From: Candidatus Pristimantibacillus lignocellulolyticus
GTDB taxonomy: Bacteria; Bacillota; Bacilli; Paenibacillales; Paenibacillaceae
Direction: 5' to 3'
Assembly (NCBI GenBank): GCA_023639215.1
Contig: CP097899.1
Location: 3,220,001 to 3,284,000, forward strand
Length of the DNA: 64,000 bases
The notes beneath the pieces were generated by a model. It was given only the letters and a program-made list of their open reading frames with translations, searched no databases and was not told the origin of the DNA. This document shows, piece after piece, positions 43,856-52,591 of the stretch. Numbering within the stretch: position 1 is the first letter of the stretch; every line of letters starts with the position of its first letter. The position numbers and the translations under genes were made by a program.

Positions 43856-45472
43856 ATGCCTAGTATTCTCATTGTAGATGATGAAACAATTTTTCGAACT
43901 GGTCTTAAAAAAATGATTCAGGAACTAGATGAAGATTGGGAAATCGTTGGAGAAGCAAGAGATGGCATCGAGGCGCTTGAACAAGTAGACAAACTGCAGC
44001 CTGATGCGATTTTAACAGACATTAGAATGCCTAGAATGGATGGCATACAACTGCAGCAACAAATGGCTAACCAATTTCCAACAATAATGTGTGTTGTAAT
44101 AAGTGGCTATGATGATTTTATGTATGTGCAACAATCGATGCGTCAAGGTGCTAAAGATTATATTATGAAGCCTATTGAACGCGATGAACTCGGGAGAAGC
44201 TTACTTATTATGAAGGGGAAAATTCAACAGCAAGCAGATTCTTTTCAACAACTTCATATGAAAAAGAGAGAGCAAATAAAGAGAGCTAGAGAGCAGATTA
44301 TAACGGGACTATTATGCAACAAGCTTCAAGAGAAGGATTTGGATCAGTTTGCGAGTGATGGCATTATATTTAAAGGGAAGTGGAATTCTTGTATCGTGCT
44401 GCAATTAGATAAGCCTTCAATAGCGGAGGAGAGATACAATCAAGCAGACCCGTCATTGTTTATCCTTTATTTGCAACAACTTGTGCAAGAAATACTAGAT
44501 CGAAGGTTTACTGGTATTTGCTGTTCACCTAAAGCAACGGAGGTTGTTGTTATTGTTAACCATAAAGATCGTGAAAATGCTCAAAGAGAGATGAATGAGC
44601 TAGCAGAAAGTATCCGCAGACAAGTGAATAGTTTGTCTAATATGACCGTTACAATTGGAGTAGGAAGACCGTATGGTAAAGTCGAGGATATTCTGCAAAG
44701 TTATCAGGAAGCTCAACTAGCTTTTTTGCAGAGATTAATATTAGGTGACGATCAAGTTTATCAATATGAAGGTGAGACTCAAGTAAGTGAGGCTATTCAT
44801 GAGTACAGTACTCTCTCCTTAGATAACATTGAAAAAGCATTTCTAGACGGGAATGTTGAAGGGCTTTTCACTCAGGTTGAGCATTTTGTACATAAGCTTT
44901 GTCAGGTTGCTAATTCACCGCAATATGTACAGCAACAAATATGCAAGATGATTATACATTATTGTGAATGGTCTAACCAGCTAAGACTAACAAAGCAATG
45001 GCTTGGAACCGATGATGTTCGTTCTATTTTGCTGCATATTTGTTCCATATCGACGAGAGAAGAATTATCAGATGAACTAGGAAGACTACTAGTCAAATTA
45101 ATGCATACTGCAAATCTCAATCAAGCTCTGTTTGAGGCAGATCCTATTGAGAAAACTATTAAGTTTATTGAAAGTCATTTTTCGGAGCAGCTAACATTAA
45201 AAAATGTTGCAGACACCGTATTTTTAAATTCGGCTTATTTCAGCAGTTTGTTTAAACAACGTACAGGAATTTCATTCATAGATAAATTAAATGAGGTTAG
45301 AATTTTAGAGGCTAAGAAACGAATGGCCTATTCTGATCAAAAGTTGGTTGTCATTGCGACACAGACAGGATTTACGAATATTAGACACTTTAATCGTGTA
45401 TTTCGAAATGAGACGGGTATGTCACCAACCGAATATCGCGAAAAACATATGAGACATGAGAAGGAGAAATGA
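43856..45472 (+). CDS. YesN-type response regulator with AraC DNA-binding domain
   Basis: 538 residues: N-terminal receiver domain with phospho-accepting Asp55 in ILTDIRMPRMDG and Lys in KPIERDEL, a middle region of about 300 residues, and a C-terminal AraC-type pair of helix-turn-helix motifs (TLKNVADTVFLNSAYFSSLF, VIATQTGFTNIRHFNRVF). Likely activates the cassette when the kinase senses sugar. GGAGGG precedes ATG 43856; its stop overlaps the GH2 gene region. Confidence 0.94.
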   Translation: MPSILIVDDETIFRTGLKKMIQELDEDWEIVGEARDGIEALEQVDKLQPDAILTDIRMPRMDGIQLQQQMANQFPTIMCVVISGYDDFMYVQQSMRQGAKDYIMKPIERDELGRSLLIMKGKIQQQADSFQQLHMKKREQIKRAREQIITGLLCNKLQEKDLDQFASDGIIFKGKWNSCIVLQLDKPSIAEERYNQADPSLFILYLQQLVQEILDRRFTGICCSPKATEVVVIVNHKDRENAQREMNELAESIRRQVNSLSNMTVTIGVGRPYGKVEDILQSYQEAQLAFLQRLILGDDQVYQYEGETQVSEAIHEYSTLSLDNIEKAFLDGNVEGLFTQVEHFVHKLCQVANSPQYVQQQICKMIIHYCEWSNQLRLTKQWLGTDDVRSILLHICSISTREELSDELGRLLVKLMHTANLNQALFEADPIEKTIKFIESHFSEQLTLKNVADTVFLNSAYFSSLFKQRTGISFIDKLNEVRILEAKKRMAYSDQKLVVIATQTGFTNIRHFNRVFRNETGMSPTEYREKHMRHEKEK

Positions 45473-45474
45473 AA

Positions 45475-47226
45475 ATGACTACATACCGTATGGAATATCC
45501 TAGACCGCAATATGTAAGACAAGCATGGGTGAATTTGAATGGAGAATGGTCTTTCGAATTTGATGATGCGAATAAAGGGAGTCAGCAGCGATGGGAGTTG
45601 GGGAGGCATAAATTTACCCGAGTAATTCAAGTTCCGTTTGCATATCAAAGTCAATTAAGTGGTATCGCTGATCCAGATTTTCATGATATCGTATGGTACA
45701 GCCGTCCATTAGAAATTCCGAAAGAGTTTGCTAATAAACGAGTCATTCTTCATTTCGGTGCAGTGGATTATGAGGCAACAGTTTGGGTTAATGGTCATCA
45801 GGTGGCTTATCATGAAGGCGGTCACACGCCTTTTCATGCAGATATTACAGATGTTTTGCAAGAAAAAGATAATATAGTCGTAGTAAAGGTTATTGATTTC
45901 AGTCATGACGTGACACTGCCAAGAGGAAAGCAATATTGGTTATCTGATTCAGCAAGTATATTTTATACGCGCACTACGGGGATATGGCAGACTGTTTGGA
46001 TGGAAGCAGTTTCTGAAGTTCATTTATCTAAAGTGAAATTTACGCCTCATATTGATTCAAACGAGATAGAAATGGATTTGTTTATCGATGGAATAGCAAC
46101 ATGGAGTCAATTAGAATTGCAGGTAGATATTTCTTTTAGTGGGGAAGCGATAGTATCGGATACATTTCAATTAAAACAGCAGCAATCCAAACGAAGAATT
46201 GGACTACATGATTTTAATGATCATGGACTAGGTCGTTGGTGGTCTCCGGAGAATCCTAATTTATATGATATTGCATTTACACTTGTGTTAGATGGCAAGG
46301 TAGTTGATCAGACGTCGAGCTATTTCGGAATGCGTAAAGTTTCTATCGACAATGGCTTATTGTGCATTAATAACAGACCATATCAAATGAAATTAGTACT
46401 TGATCAAGGTTATTTCCCAGATGGAAACTTAACACCTCCAAGTGACGATGCCATAAAGCGTGATATTGAATTGACAAAGGAAATGGGCTTTAATGGAGCA
46501 CGTAAACACCAAAAAATTGAGGACCCTCGTTACTTGTATTGGTGTGACCGCATGGGGTTATTAGTATGGGGGGAGGCAGCAAATGCTTACCAATATTCTA
46601 ATGAATATGTGCGGAAATTTACAAAGGAATGGCAGGAAGCGATAGATCGTGACTACAATCATCCTAGTTTAGTGGTTTGGGTACCTCTTAATGAGAGCTG
46701 GGGTGTGCCAAATATTAAAATAGATGTTTTACAACAGCAACATGCGATGTCCATGTATTATTTAACGAAATCACTTGATTCGACAAGACCTGTTATTTCT
46801 AATGATGGATGGGAAATGGTAGAAACTGATCTTTATAATATTCATGATTATGAATGGAGAGAAGAAGTGTTGCGAGCGCGTTATGCAACGGTTGATTCTA
46901 CTATTACTGCTAGACCTGCAAATCGAGATTTATCAGTTGGAGGTCATACATATCGTAATCAACCGATACTAGTAACAGAGTTTGGTGGAATTGCATATAA
47001 GAAGAGTGAGTGGGAAGGCTGGGGTTATTCTGGCGCTAGTAACGAAGAAGACTTTATTCAGAAAGTAGAAGCAGTTATTAGGCCAATGCAAGATTCCAAA
47101 GTGGTTCAAGGTTATTGTTATACCCAATTAACTGATGTGGAACAGGAAATAAATGGTTTATTAACATATGATCGTCAACCTAAAGTTCCGCTTGAGATGA
47201 TTCGTGCTATTAATGAAGGTAAATAA
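45475..47226 (+). CDS. Glycoside hydrolase family 2 protein
   Basis: 583 residues with the GH2 order: jelly-roll domain (VNLNGEWSFEFDD, FGAVDYEATVWVNGH), Ig-like domain, then TIM barrel. General acid/base Glu407 in VPLNESWG and nucleophile Glu502 in VTEFGGIAY are present. It is short compared with LacZ and has no signal peptide, so it probably works inside the cell on imported oligosaccharides (beta-galactoside, glucuronide or similar). ATG 45475 is eight bases after AAGGAG; ATG 45469 is too close to it. Last gene of the cassette, with a strong terminator behind. Confidence 0.9.
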   Translation: MTTYRMEYPRPQYVRQAWVNLNGEWSFEFDDANKGSQQRWELGRHKFTRVIQVPFAYQSQLSGIADPDFHDIVWYSRPLEIPKEFANKRVILHFGAVDYEATVWVNGHQVAYHEGGHTPFHADITDVLQEKDNIVVVKVIDFSHDVTLPRGKQYWLSDSASIFYTRTTGIWQTVWMEAVSEVHLSKVKFTPHIDSNEIEMDLFIDGIATWSQLELQVDISFSGEAIVSDTFQLKQQQSKRRIGLHDFNDHGLGRWWSPENPNLYDIAFTLVLDGKVVDQTSSYFGMRKVSIDNGLLCINNRPYQMKLVLDQGYFPDGNLTPPSDDAIKRDIELTKEMGFNGARKHQKIEDPRYLYWCDRMGLLVWGEAANAYQYSNEYVRKFTKEWQEAIDRDYNHPSLVVWVPLNESWGVPNIKIDVLQQQHAMSMYYLTKSLDSTRPVISNDGWEMVETDLYNIHDYEWREEVLRARYATVDSTITARPANRDLSVGGHTYRNQPILVTEFGGIAYKKSEWEGWGYSGASNEEDFIQKVEAVIRPMQDSKVVQGYCYTQLTDVEQEINGLLTYDRQPKVPLEMIRAINEGK

Positions 47227-47234
47227 ATTACTGT

Positions 47235-47286
47235 AAAAAGGGTACTCCCGCAACCGTCCGTTTGGGCTGCAGGAGTACCCTTTTTT
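47235..47286 (+). terminator. Rho-independent terminator closing the carbohydrate cassette
   Basis: GGGTACTCC (47240-47248) pairs with GGAGTACCC (47272-47280), then TTTTTT; A-rich upstream side. Confidence 0.88.
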
Positions 47287-47509
47287 ATTTTCGTTCGATT
47301 ATTGATTGAAAGTCGTCTATTATGTCAGCGAATCCCGAGATTTAATACTTTTAATTCATAGGGAAGTAGTGCTTTTTCATAGCTCTTAAATTTTATTAGT
47401 TTTTTTTGTGCGGAATTGTGGCGACTGCCTACTTTTTGCATAGGATGTATAGACTGCATACGGAATAATGCCGTATTAAGATTACAACTGTGTATAGGAG
47501 GAAATTTTA

Positions 47510-50143
47510 GTGAGGATACACATCGTTAAGCAAGATGATTCAATATTTCATCTTGCTCAAAAATATCATGTCACTGTTGATGAATTGCTGAAGCAAAATT
47601 CGAATATTATTGATCCTTATAATTTAGAAATAGGATCAAAGCTCAGGATACCATCTATGTCTTCAGCAATGGTTAGAAGTGATAGAAGTGGAGGGATGCA
47701 AATGGAAATTATACATCAACATGTCGTAACATCAGGCGATAGTATGTGGAAATTGTCACAAGAATGGGGAGTGTCACTGGCAGACCTAATTGCAGTTAAC
47801 AAGCACATTCATAATCCAAACGTTTTGCAGATTGGTGATATCATTAATATTCCGAAAAAAGCGTCAATGGGAGCTTCGCAACAAGTTACTGCACAAGCAA
47901 CATCAACAACACCAATTTCATCTACTCCTGAGGTTTCTGTAACATTGCCTTCAGTTCCATCTCTATTGCATCATTTATTGCCAGGGTTTCAATTGCATAC
48001 AGTAGTTTCTGGTGATAGCCTGTATAAAATATCTAAAAAATACGGAGTTTCATTAGATGACATCCTTGCACTTAACCCAAATATTACTAACCCTAATCAA
48101 TTATCGATCGGTATGAAAGTGTTAATTCCAAAAGGAGCAACGAGTCCGTCTGATATTCCTGTTGTTGATATTACTACTACGCAAAAATATATTGTACAAT
48201 CAGGAGATACTTTATGGAAACTTGCTAATACTTGGAATATTCCGTTGAAAGAACTTGTTGCAGCTAATAAGCAACTTTCCAACCCGAATGCCTTACAAGT
48301 CGGAGACATTATTAATATTCCAAAATCTTATTCCGTAGATCTATCTGGTCAAATTCATGCTCAACAACTGAATGGAATGTCGGCAAATCAAAAAGCAGCT
48401 AATCAACAAATGATTAATTCGAAAAAAGCAAACAATCAAATAATGCCTACGCAAGCCGTACAACCGAAGCAACCAACTCCGATTCAAATATCGCCTACAA
48501 TCAATGTTGCTCCAACAATTAACGTAACAAAAGCTGCCCCTATACAGAAAGTAGTGGCTGCACAAGTGAAACCTACGGTTACTGCGAAAACAGTAGCTCC
48601 GATTAAGACGAAAACAGAGCCTGTAGCGACTGCGAAAGTAGAACCGTTGTCCACGAAGGTATCGCCAGTTGCAAATGCCAATGCAAAAGTAGAATCAATG
48701 GTGACGAAGGTGTCTCCAGTTGCAAATGCCAATGCCAACGCAAAAGTAGAATCAGTGGTTCAGAAGGTATCACCAGTTGCAAATGCTAATGCCAACGCAA
48801 AAGTAGAATCAATGGTGACGAAAGTGTCACCAGTTGCAAATGCTAATGCCAATGCAAAAGTAGAATCAATGGTGACGAAAGTGTCTCCAGTTGCAAATGC
48901 TAATGCCAATGCAAAAGTAGAATCAATGGTGACGAAAGTGTCTCCAGTTGCAAATGCCAATGCTAATGCAAAAGTAGAATCGGTGGTTCAGAAAGTTTCA
49001 CCGGTAGCAAATGCAAATGCCAATGCAAAAGTAGAATCGGTGGTTCAGAAGGTATCACCAGCTAATGCCAATGCCAATGCAAAAGTAGAATCGGTGATGA
49101 CGAAAGTGTCTCCAGTTGCAAATGCAAACGCAAATGCAAAAGTAGAATCAGTGATGACGAAAGTGTCTCCAGTTGCAAATGCAAATGCCAATGCCAAAGT
49201 AGAATCAATGGCAACGAAGATGATGCCGATGGCTAATTCGAAAATCGAGCCAATGGCAACGAAAATGATGCCGATGGCTAATTCGAAAATCGAGCCGATG
49301 GCAACGAAGATGATGCCAGTTGCAAATTCAAAAATCGAGCCAATGGCAACGAAAATGATGCCGATGGCTAATTCGAAAATCGAGCCGATGGCAACGAAGA
49401 TGATGCCAGTTGCAAATTCAAAAATCGAACCATATGCAACGAAAATGATGCCAACAGCAAATTCAAAAATCGAACCATATGCAACGAAGATGATGCCAGT
49501 GGCAAATTCAAAAATTGAACCATATGCAACAAAGATGATGCCAGTAGCTAATTCGAAAATTGAACCAATGGCAACGAAGATGATGCCTGTCGCAAACAAA
49601 GGTTATGCTGGATTTAAGCCGTTACCTGCTGACTTGGAACAACATCCTTATTTCCCTAATGCAGAAATGTTACATCAATACCAATCACCAAATTCAGGTA
49701 ATCAAGCAAACATGGGTAAATTTAAGCCAATGATAAATTCAAATTATAAAGTACCTGTATCTCCATATTCAGCATATGCACCAATGCAGTATTACAATCC
49801 ATGCGGATGCCCAACATACCCAAATCAGGGCAATTGGGGGGGATATACTCAACCTATGAATTATAGTAATAACATGAATCCAAGTGGAGGGACAATAATG
49901 GCCCAATCAGCAATGTATCCTCCAATGAGTTATGGGGCGAACGTGCAAGGTTATGCTAATCCTTGGAACACAGATTGTGGTTGCGGTGGCACTCCACAGC
50001 CTTATGCTGAAGGAGTGGCGAACAAAGCTAGTAAGTTAGGTCCAGTAACAAAAGTTAAGAAAGTAGGAAAAAGAGTTAATATTCAAGCTGCAAAAAAGAC
50101 TCCAAAGAGACCTAAGGGTGGTAGACCTTGGTTGAATGTTTAA
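47510..50143 (+). CDS. safA: SafA-like LysM spore coat/cortex morphogenetic protein with two repeat arrays
   Basis: 877 residues. Four LysM peptidoglycan-binding domains (about 2-47, 69-115, 161-207, 224-270), each with a GDS/GDT-type core such as VVTSGDSMWKLSQEWGVS. Then two in-frame repeat arrays: ten copies of a 19-residue unit (KVSPVANANANAKVES type) and eight and a half copies of a 15-residue unit (TKMMPMANSKIEPMA type). The C-terminus is rich in Pro, Tyr, Gly and Asn with a few Cys pairs (CGCP, CGCGG), and ends in a Lys-rich tail. In Bacillus subtilis SafA is recruited by SpoVID and builds the inner coat at the cortex; spoVID is also in this window. Position before bofC-ruv supports SafA. 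GTG 47510 has AGGAGG upstream. Confidence 0.8.
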   Translation: MRIHIVKQDDSIFHLAQKYHVTVDELLKQNSNIIDPYNLEIGSKLRIPSMSSAMVRSDRSGGMQMEIIHQHVVTSGDSMWKLSQEWGVSLADLIAVNKHIHNPNVLQIGDIINIPKKASMGASQQVTAQATSTTPISSTPEVSVTLPSVPSLLHHLLPGFQLHTVVSGDSLYKISKKYGVSLDDILALNPNITNPNQLSIGMKVLIPKGATSPSDIPVVDITTTQKYIVQSGDTLWKLANTWNIPLKELVAANKQLSNPNALQVGDIINIPKSYSVDLSGQIHAQQLNGMSANQKAANQQMINSKKANNQIMPTQAVQPKQPTPIQISPTINVAPTINVTKAAPIQKVVAAQVKPTVTAKTVAPIKTKTEPVATAKVEPLSTKVSPVANANAKVESMVTKVSPVANANANAKVESVVQKVSPVANANANAKVESMVTKVSPVANANANAKVESMVTKVSPVANANANAKVESMVTKVSPVANANANAKVESVVQKVSPVANANANAKVESVVQKVSPANANANAKVESVMTKVSPVANANANAKVESVMTKVSPVANANANAKVESMATKMMPMANSKIEPMATKMMPMANSKIEPMATKMMPVANSKIEPMATKMMPMANSKIEPMATKMMPVANSKIEPYATKMMPTANSKIEPYATKMMPVANSKIEPYATKMMPVANSKIEPMATKMMPVANKGYAGFKPLPADLEQHPYFPNAEMLHQYQSPNSGNQANMGKFKPMINSNYKVPVSPYSAYAPMQYYNPCGCPTYPNQGNWGGYTQPMNYSNNMNPSGGTIMAQSAMYPPMSYGANVQGYANPWNTDCGCGGTPQPYAEGVANKASKLGPVTKVKKVGKRVNIQAAKKTPKRPKGGRPWLNV
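48653..49213 (+). repeat. In-frame 57-bp tandem repeat array in the safA-like gene
   Basis: Ten copies of a 19-codon unit (ANANANAKVES core); the first copy is two codons short and the eighth one codon short. Copies differ mostly at synonymous sites and in the VESMVT / VESVVQ / VESVMT positions. Confidence 0.95.
49214..49573 (+). repeat. In-frame 45-bp tandem repeat array in the safA-like gene
   Basis: Eight full copies of a 15-codon unit (TKMMPxANSKIEPxA, where x varies among M, V, T and M, Y), directly after the first array, plus a partial ninth. Confidence 0.95.
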
Positions 50144-50177
50144 TCCTTCCTTAGAGAGGTAATTTGATAAATTTCAT

Positions 50178-50219
50178 AAACGTAGTTCACGATTACGAAT
50201 CGTTGAACTACGTTTTTTG
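50178..50219 (+). terminator. Rho-independent terminator after the safA-like gene
   Basis: AACGTAGTTCA-GAT pairs with ATC-TGAACTACGTT around a TACG loop, followed by TTTTTTGG. Confidence 0.9.
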
Positions 50220-50289
50220 GTATTTGGGGAAAGTTAGAAATAGAAAGACTAAAAAAATATTTTATGCCAACACTATACAATATGAAAAA

Positions 50290-50356
50290 GCTTATGCTTC
50301 CGAAGTACTTTTCGCAATACAAAAGTAATACAGGAAGGACGAAAAGTTTTAGGAGG
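50290..50356 (+). repeat. Family C leader element before bofC
   Basis: GCTTATGCTTCCGAAGTACTTTTC-type sequence (first 16 bases identical to the comN copy), then CAAAAGTA and, further on, GAAAAGTTTT directly joined to the ribosome site AGGAGG (50351-50356). ACTTTTC can pair with either AAAAGT copy. Confidence 0.75.
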
Positions 50357-50363
50357 AGACAAC

Positions 50364-51044
50364 ATGAGATATACATCGATGTGGAAACGGTTAAAGCGAA
50401 AGTTAAAGCAAAACCGGGGCATGCGTAGAAAATTATTTCTGGCTTTGCAAATGAAGACTTTGCTAAGTGGTGTAGTGATTTTATATTTCATTTCAATGAG
50501 TGTAGGAACAGTTCATGCACAAGCGCACAATAACTATATATCTAATTATGAAATTGATGATTTGTCTACATGGCTGAATGGCGATAAGAAAATTCATACT
50601 ATTTTGCATCGTGTCTATGTATGTGGAGAAGAAATAGAGCAGTTGGATGAACTTAATTATGAAGAAGTGGTTATCATGGCCGAACAAAATCCTAACTGGG
50701 AGTTGACGGTAGATCAATCTTATACATTAATTCGATTTGTAGAGCAAATCGATGATTTATCACCTTATTGCAAGAAAAATGCTTTTTTTGGAATGAATAG
50801 TGAGGGAGAATTTTCACTTTTCGATGGACAACCATCTCAAGAAAAGGTGATGAAAACATTTTTTCAATTGAATGTACCGTACTTAGAAAGCAGCTTGCCT
50901 GAACAAGAGTGGGAGCATTTAATGAATGGGATTAGAGTTAGTGATATAGAGGAATATGACAGTGTATTATCTACTTACAGTGAGTATAGTATGGATCGAT
51001 ATGAACCGAATATAAATGTGATGTCAGACTTAATAGGCAAATAG
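50364..51044 (+). CDS. bofC: Intercompartmental signalling factor BofC
   Basis: A forespore-secreted checkpoint protein that limits SpoIVB, and so controls SpoIVFB-dependent sigma-K activation. 226 residues with an N-terminal membrane/signal segment (about 31-50, ending VHAQA). The conserved features RVYVCGEE, FFGMNSEGEFSLFDGQPS and VMKTFFQLNV match BofC. The N-terminus before the signal segment is unusually long and basic (about 28 residues); a later Met (Met20 or Met30) could be the real start, but AGGAGG fits ATG 50374 region less well than 50364. A terminator follows. Confidence 0.85.
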   Translation: MRYTSMWKRLKRKLKQNRGMRRKLFLALQMKTLLSGVVILYFISMSVGTVHAQAHNNYISNYEIDDLSTWLNGDKKIHTILHRVYVCGEEIEQLDELNYEEVVIMAEQNPNWELTVDQSYTLIRFVEQIDDLSPYCKKNAFFGMNSEGEFSLFDGQPSQEKVMKTFFQLNVPYLESSLPEQEWEHLMNGIRVSDIEEYDSVLSTYSEYSMDRYEPNINVMSDLIGK

Positions 51045-51054
51045 ATAAAAATTA

Positions 51055-51081
51055 GCGGATACTTCTAGTATCCGCATTTTG
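51055..51081 (+). terminator. Rho-independent terminator after bofC
   Basis: GCGGATAC pairs with GTATCCGC around TTCTA, then ATTTTG. Confidence 0.75.
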
Positions 51082-51435
51082 TTGATCAAAGGGTATTATA
51101 AACCTTATTTAATTAGGTCGGTAATCATTGTTTTTAGATAATTAACATGGTATACATTCCTATCATTATCAAATTGAAGATGGACAGTGTCATCCTGCTC
51201 AGAAGAACTCCACTAATTGTAATTTACTTTGTAGCAAGGCATTACCTGAGGATTCTACCTAAGGTGGTTTTTTTTGGAATGTCTTTTTTGTTCTGCTTTC
51301 GCTTACAAACTGAAACATTTGTTCTCATAGTAACTAACATTTGCTATAATGTACGTTAGACAAGCTTTAAACAGAAATGATAGTATTAATATTTACTGGT
51401 ATAGAATTGTCTAGCAGATTATTAGAGGTGATGGA
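51082..51435 (+). other. AT-rich intergenic region with candidate ruvC promoter
   Basis: An extended -10 element TGCTATAAT (core TATAAT at 51345-51350) lies 85 bases before ruvC; a weak TTGTTC at 51319-51324 is the only -35 candidate and is 20 bases away. A 70-codon open frame (51147-51359) ends beyond the -10, has no ribosome site and is not considered a gene. Confidence 0.45.
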
Positions 51436-51939
51436 ATGCGCGTGCTAGGAATTGATCCAGGGATTGCAATCGTTGGTTTTGGATTTGTTGATAAAGAAGG
51501 TCATAAATTGACACCGGTTCAATATGGTGCTATTCAAACAGAGGCCCATACTCCACAAGAAGAACGATTATTACAAGTATATGAGTCTGCAGGCGCTTTG
51601 ATGGATAAATATAAGCCTGATAGTGTTGCCATAGAGAAGCTATTTTTTAATCGAAATGTTACAACAGCTTTCGCGGTGGGCGAGGCTAGAGGTGTCATTA
51701 TATTAGCAGCTGCACAACGAGGATTATCTATTGCTGAATACACCCCTTTGCAAGTTAAACAGGCTGTAGTTGGTTACGGTAAGGCTGAGAAGAGACAGGT
51801 GCAAGAAATGGTGAAAATGTTCTTGAAACTAAGTGCAATTCCAAAGCCAGATGATGTTGCAGATGCATTGGCTGTTGCAATATGCCATGCTCATTCAGCA
51901 GTATTATCACAAAAAATTAATGAGGTGAAGCACAAATGA
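51436..51939 (+). CDS. ruvC: Holliday junction resolvase RuvC
   Basis: An endonuclease that cuts Holliday junctions. 167 residues with the acidic active-site residues in VLGIDPGIAIVGFG, AIEKLFFNRN and PDDVADALAVAICHAH. GAGGTGATGGA precedes ATG 51436. Its end overlaps the ruvA start (ATGA). Confidence 0.97.
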   Translation: MRVLGIDPGIAIVGFGFVDKEGHKLTPVQYGAIQTEAHTPQEERLLQVYESAGALMDKYKPDSVAIEKLFFNRNVTTAFAVGEARGVIILAAAQRGLSIAEYTPLQVKQAVVGYGKAEKRQVQEMVKMFLKLSAIPKPDDVADALAVAICHAHSAVLSQKINEVKHK

Positions 51940-52571
51940 TTGATTATCTAAAAGGCCATGTTGCTTATATTGAAGCTGATTATGCGGTAATAGAAGTGAA
52001 TGATATTGGCTATCGCGTGTTTTCACCAAATCCATATGCACTTCAAGCGATGCCACAACCAGTAACTGTACATATTCATTATCATACACGTGAAGATGCA
52101 ACATTACTATTCGGTTTTGAGTCTAGACAACAAAAGGCTTTATTCCGTAAATTTCTTGATGTTTCAGGAATTGGGCCAAAGGTAGCGCTAGGCATGTTAT
52201 CAGCTGGAAAGCCTGAGCAATTGGTAGCTGCTATTCAACAAGATAATCTTACATATCTTACGAAACTACCAGGAATCGGTAAGAAAACCGCACAACGAAT
52301 TGTACTAGATTTGAAAGATAAATTAGATGGTATCGGAATTGATCTAAATGGTGGAGCGCTTAGTAGCTTTACTTTACAATACGAGGATGCTCCTAATGAA
52401 CCAATTGCTGAAGGTAGAGCTTGGAAAGAAGCGAAGGATGGTTTGAAGGCTCTAGGTTATACTGAGACAGAACTTGACCGAGCGTGGCAAGTGTTACAGC
52501 ATGAAGTTAATGCGGACGAACAAGTTGATCAGTTGATGAAGAAGGCGTTGCAACAGCTATTTAAAGGATAA
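51936..52571 (+). CDS. ruvA: Holliday junction branch migration protein RuvA
   Basis: A tetrameric Holliday-junction-binding protein. 211 residues: OB fold (about 1-63), tandem helix-hairpin-helix (SGIGPKVALGML, LPGIGKKTAQRIVLDL) and the C-terminal RuvB-binding domain (about 155-211). Confidence 0.97.
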   Translation: MIDYLKGHVAYIEADYAVIEVNDIGYRVFSPNPYALQAMPQPVTVHIHYHTREDATLLFGFESRQQKALFRKFLDVSGIGPKVALGMLSAGKPEQLVAAIQQDNLTYLTKLPGIGKKTAQRIVLDLKDKLDGIGIDLNGGALSSFTLQYEDAPNEPIAEGRAWKEAKDGLKALGYTETELDRAWQVLQHEVNADEQVDQLMKKALQQLFKG

Positions 52572-52591
52572 CGGAAAGGAGTCAAGCTGAA

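Noticed and set aside
47437..47466. A sigma-E promoter before the safA-like gene (GCATA ... CATACGGA)
   Set aside because: The spacing between the two boxes is about two bases too short and the -10 match is poor.
48760..49599. Long open frames on the minus strand across the safA-like repeats
   Set aside because: They mirror the in-frame repeats of the plus-strand gene; no ribosome sites and only repetitive low-complexity products.
50254..50281. A sigma-E promoter before bofC (ATATT ... TATACAAT)
   Set aside because: Spacing is again short and the site could equally be an AT-rich chance match.
51147..51359. A 70-codon open frame before ruvC
   Set aside because: No ribosome site, odd composition, and it runs over the likely ruvC -10 element.
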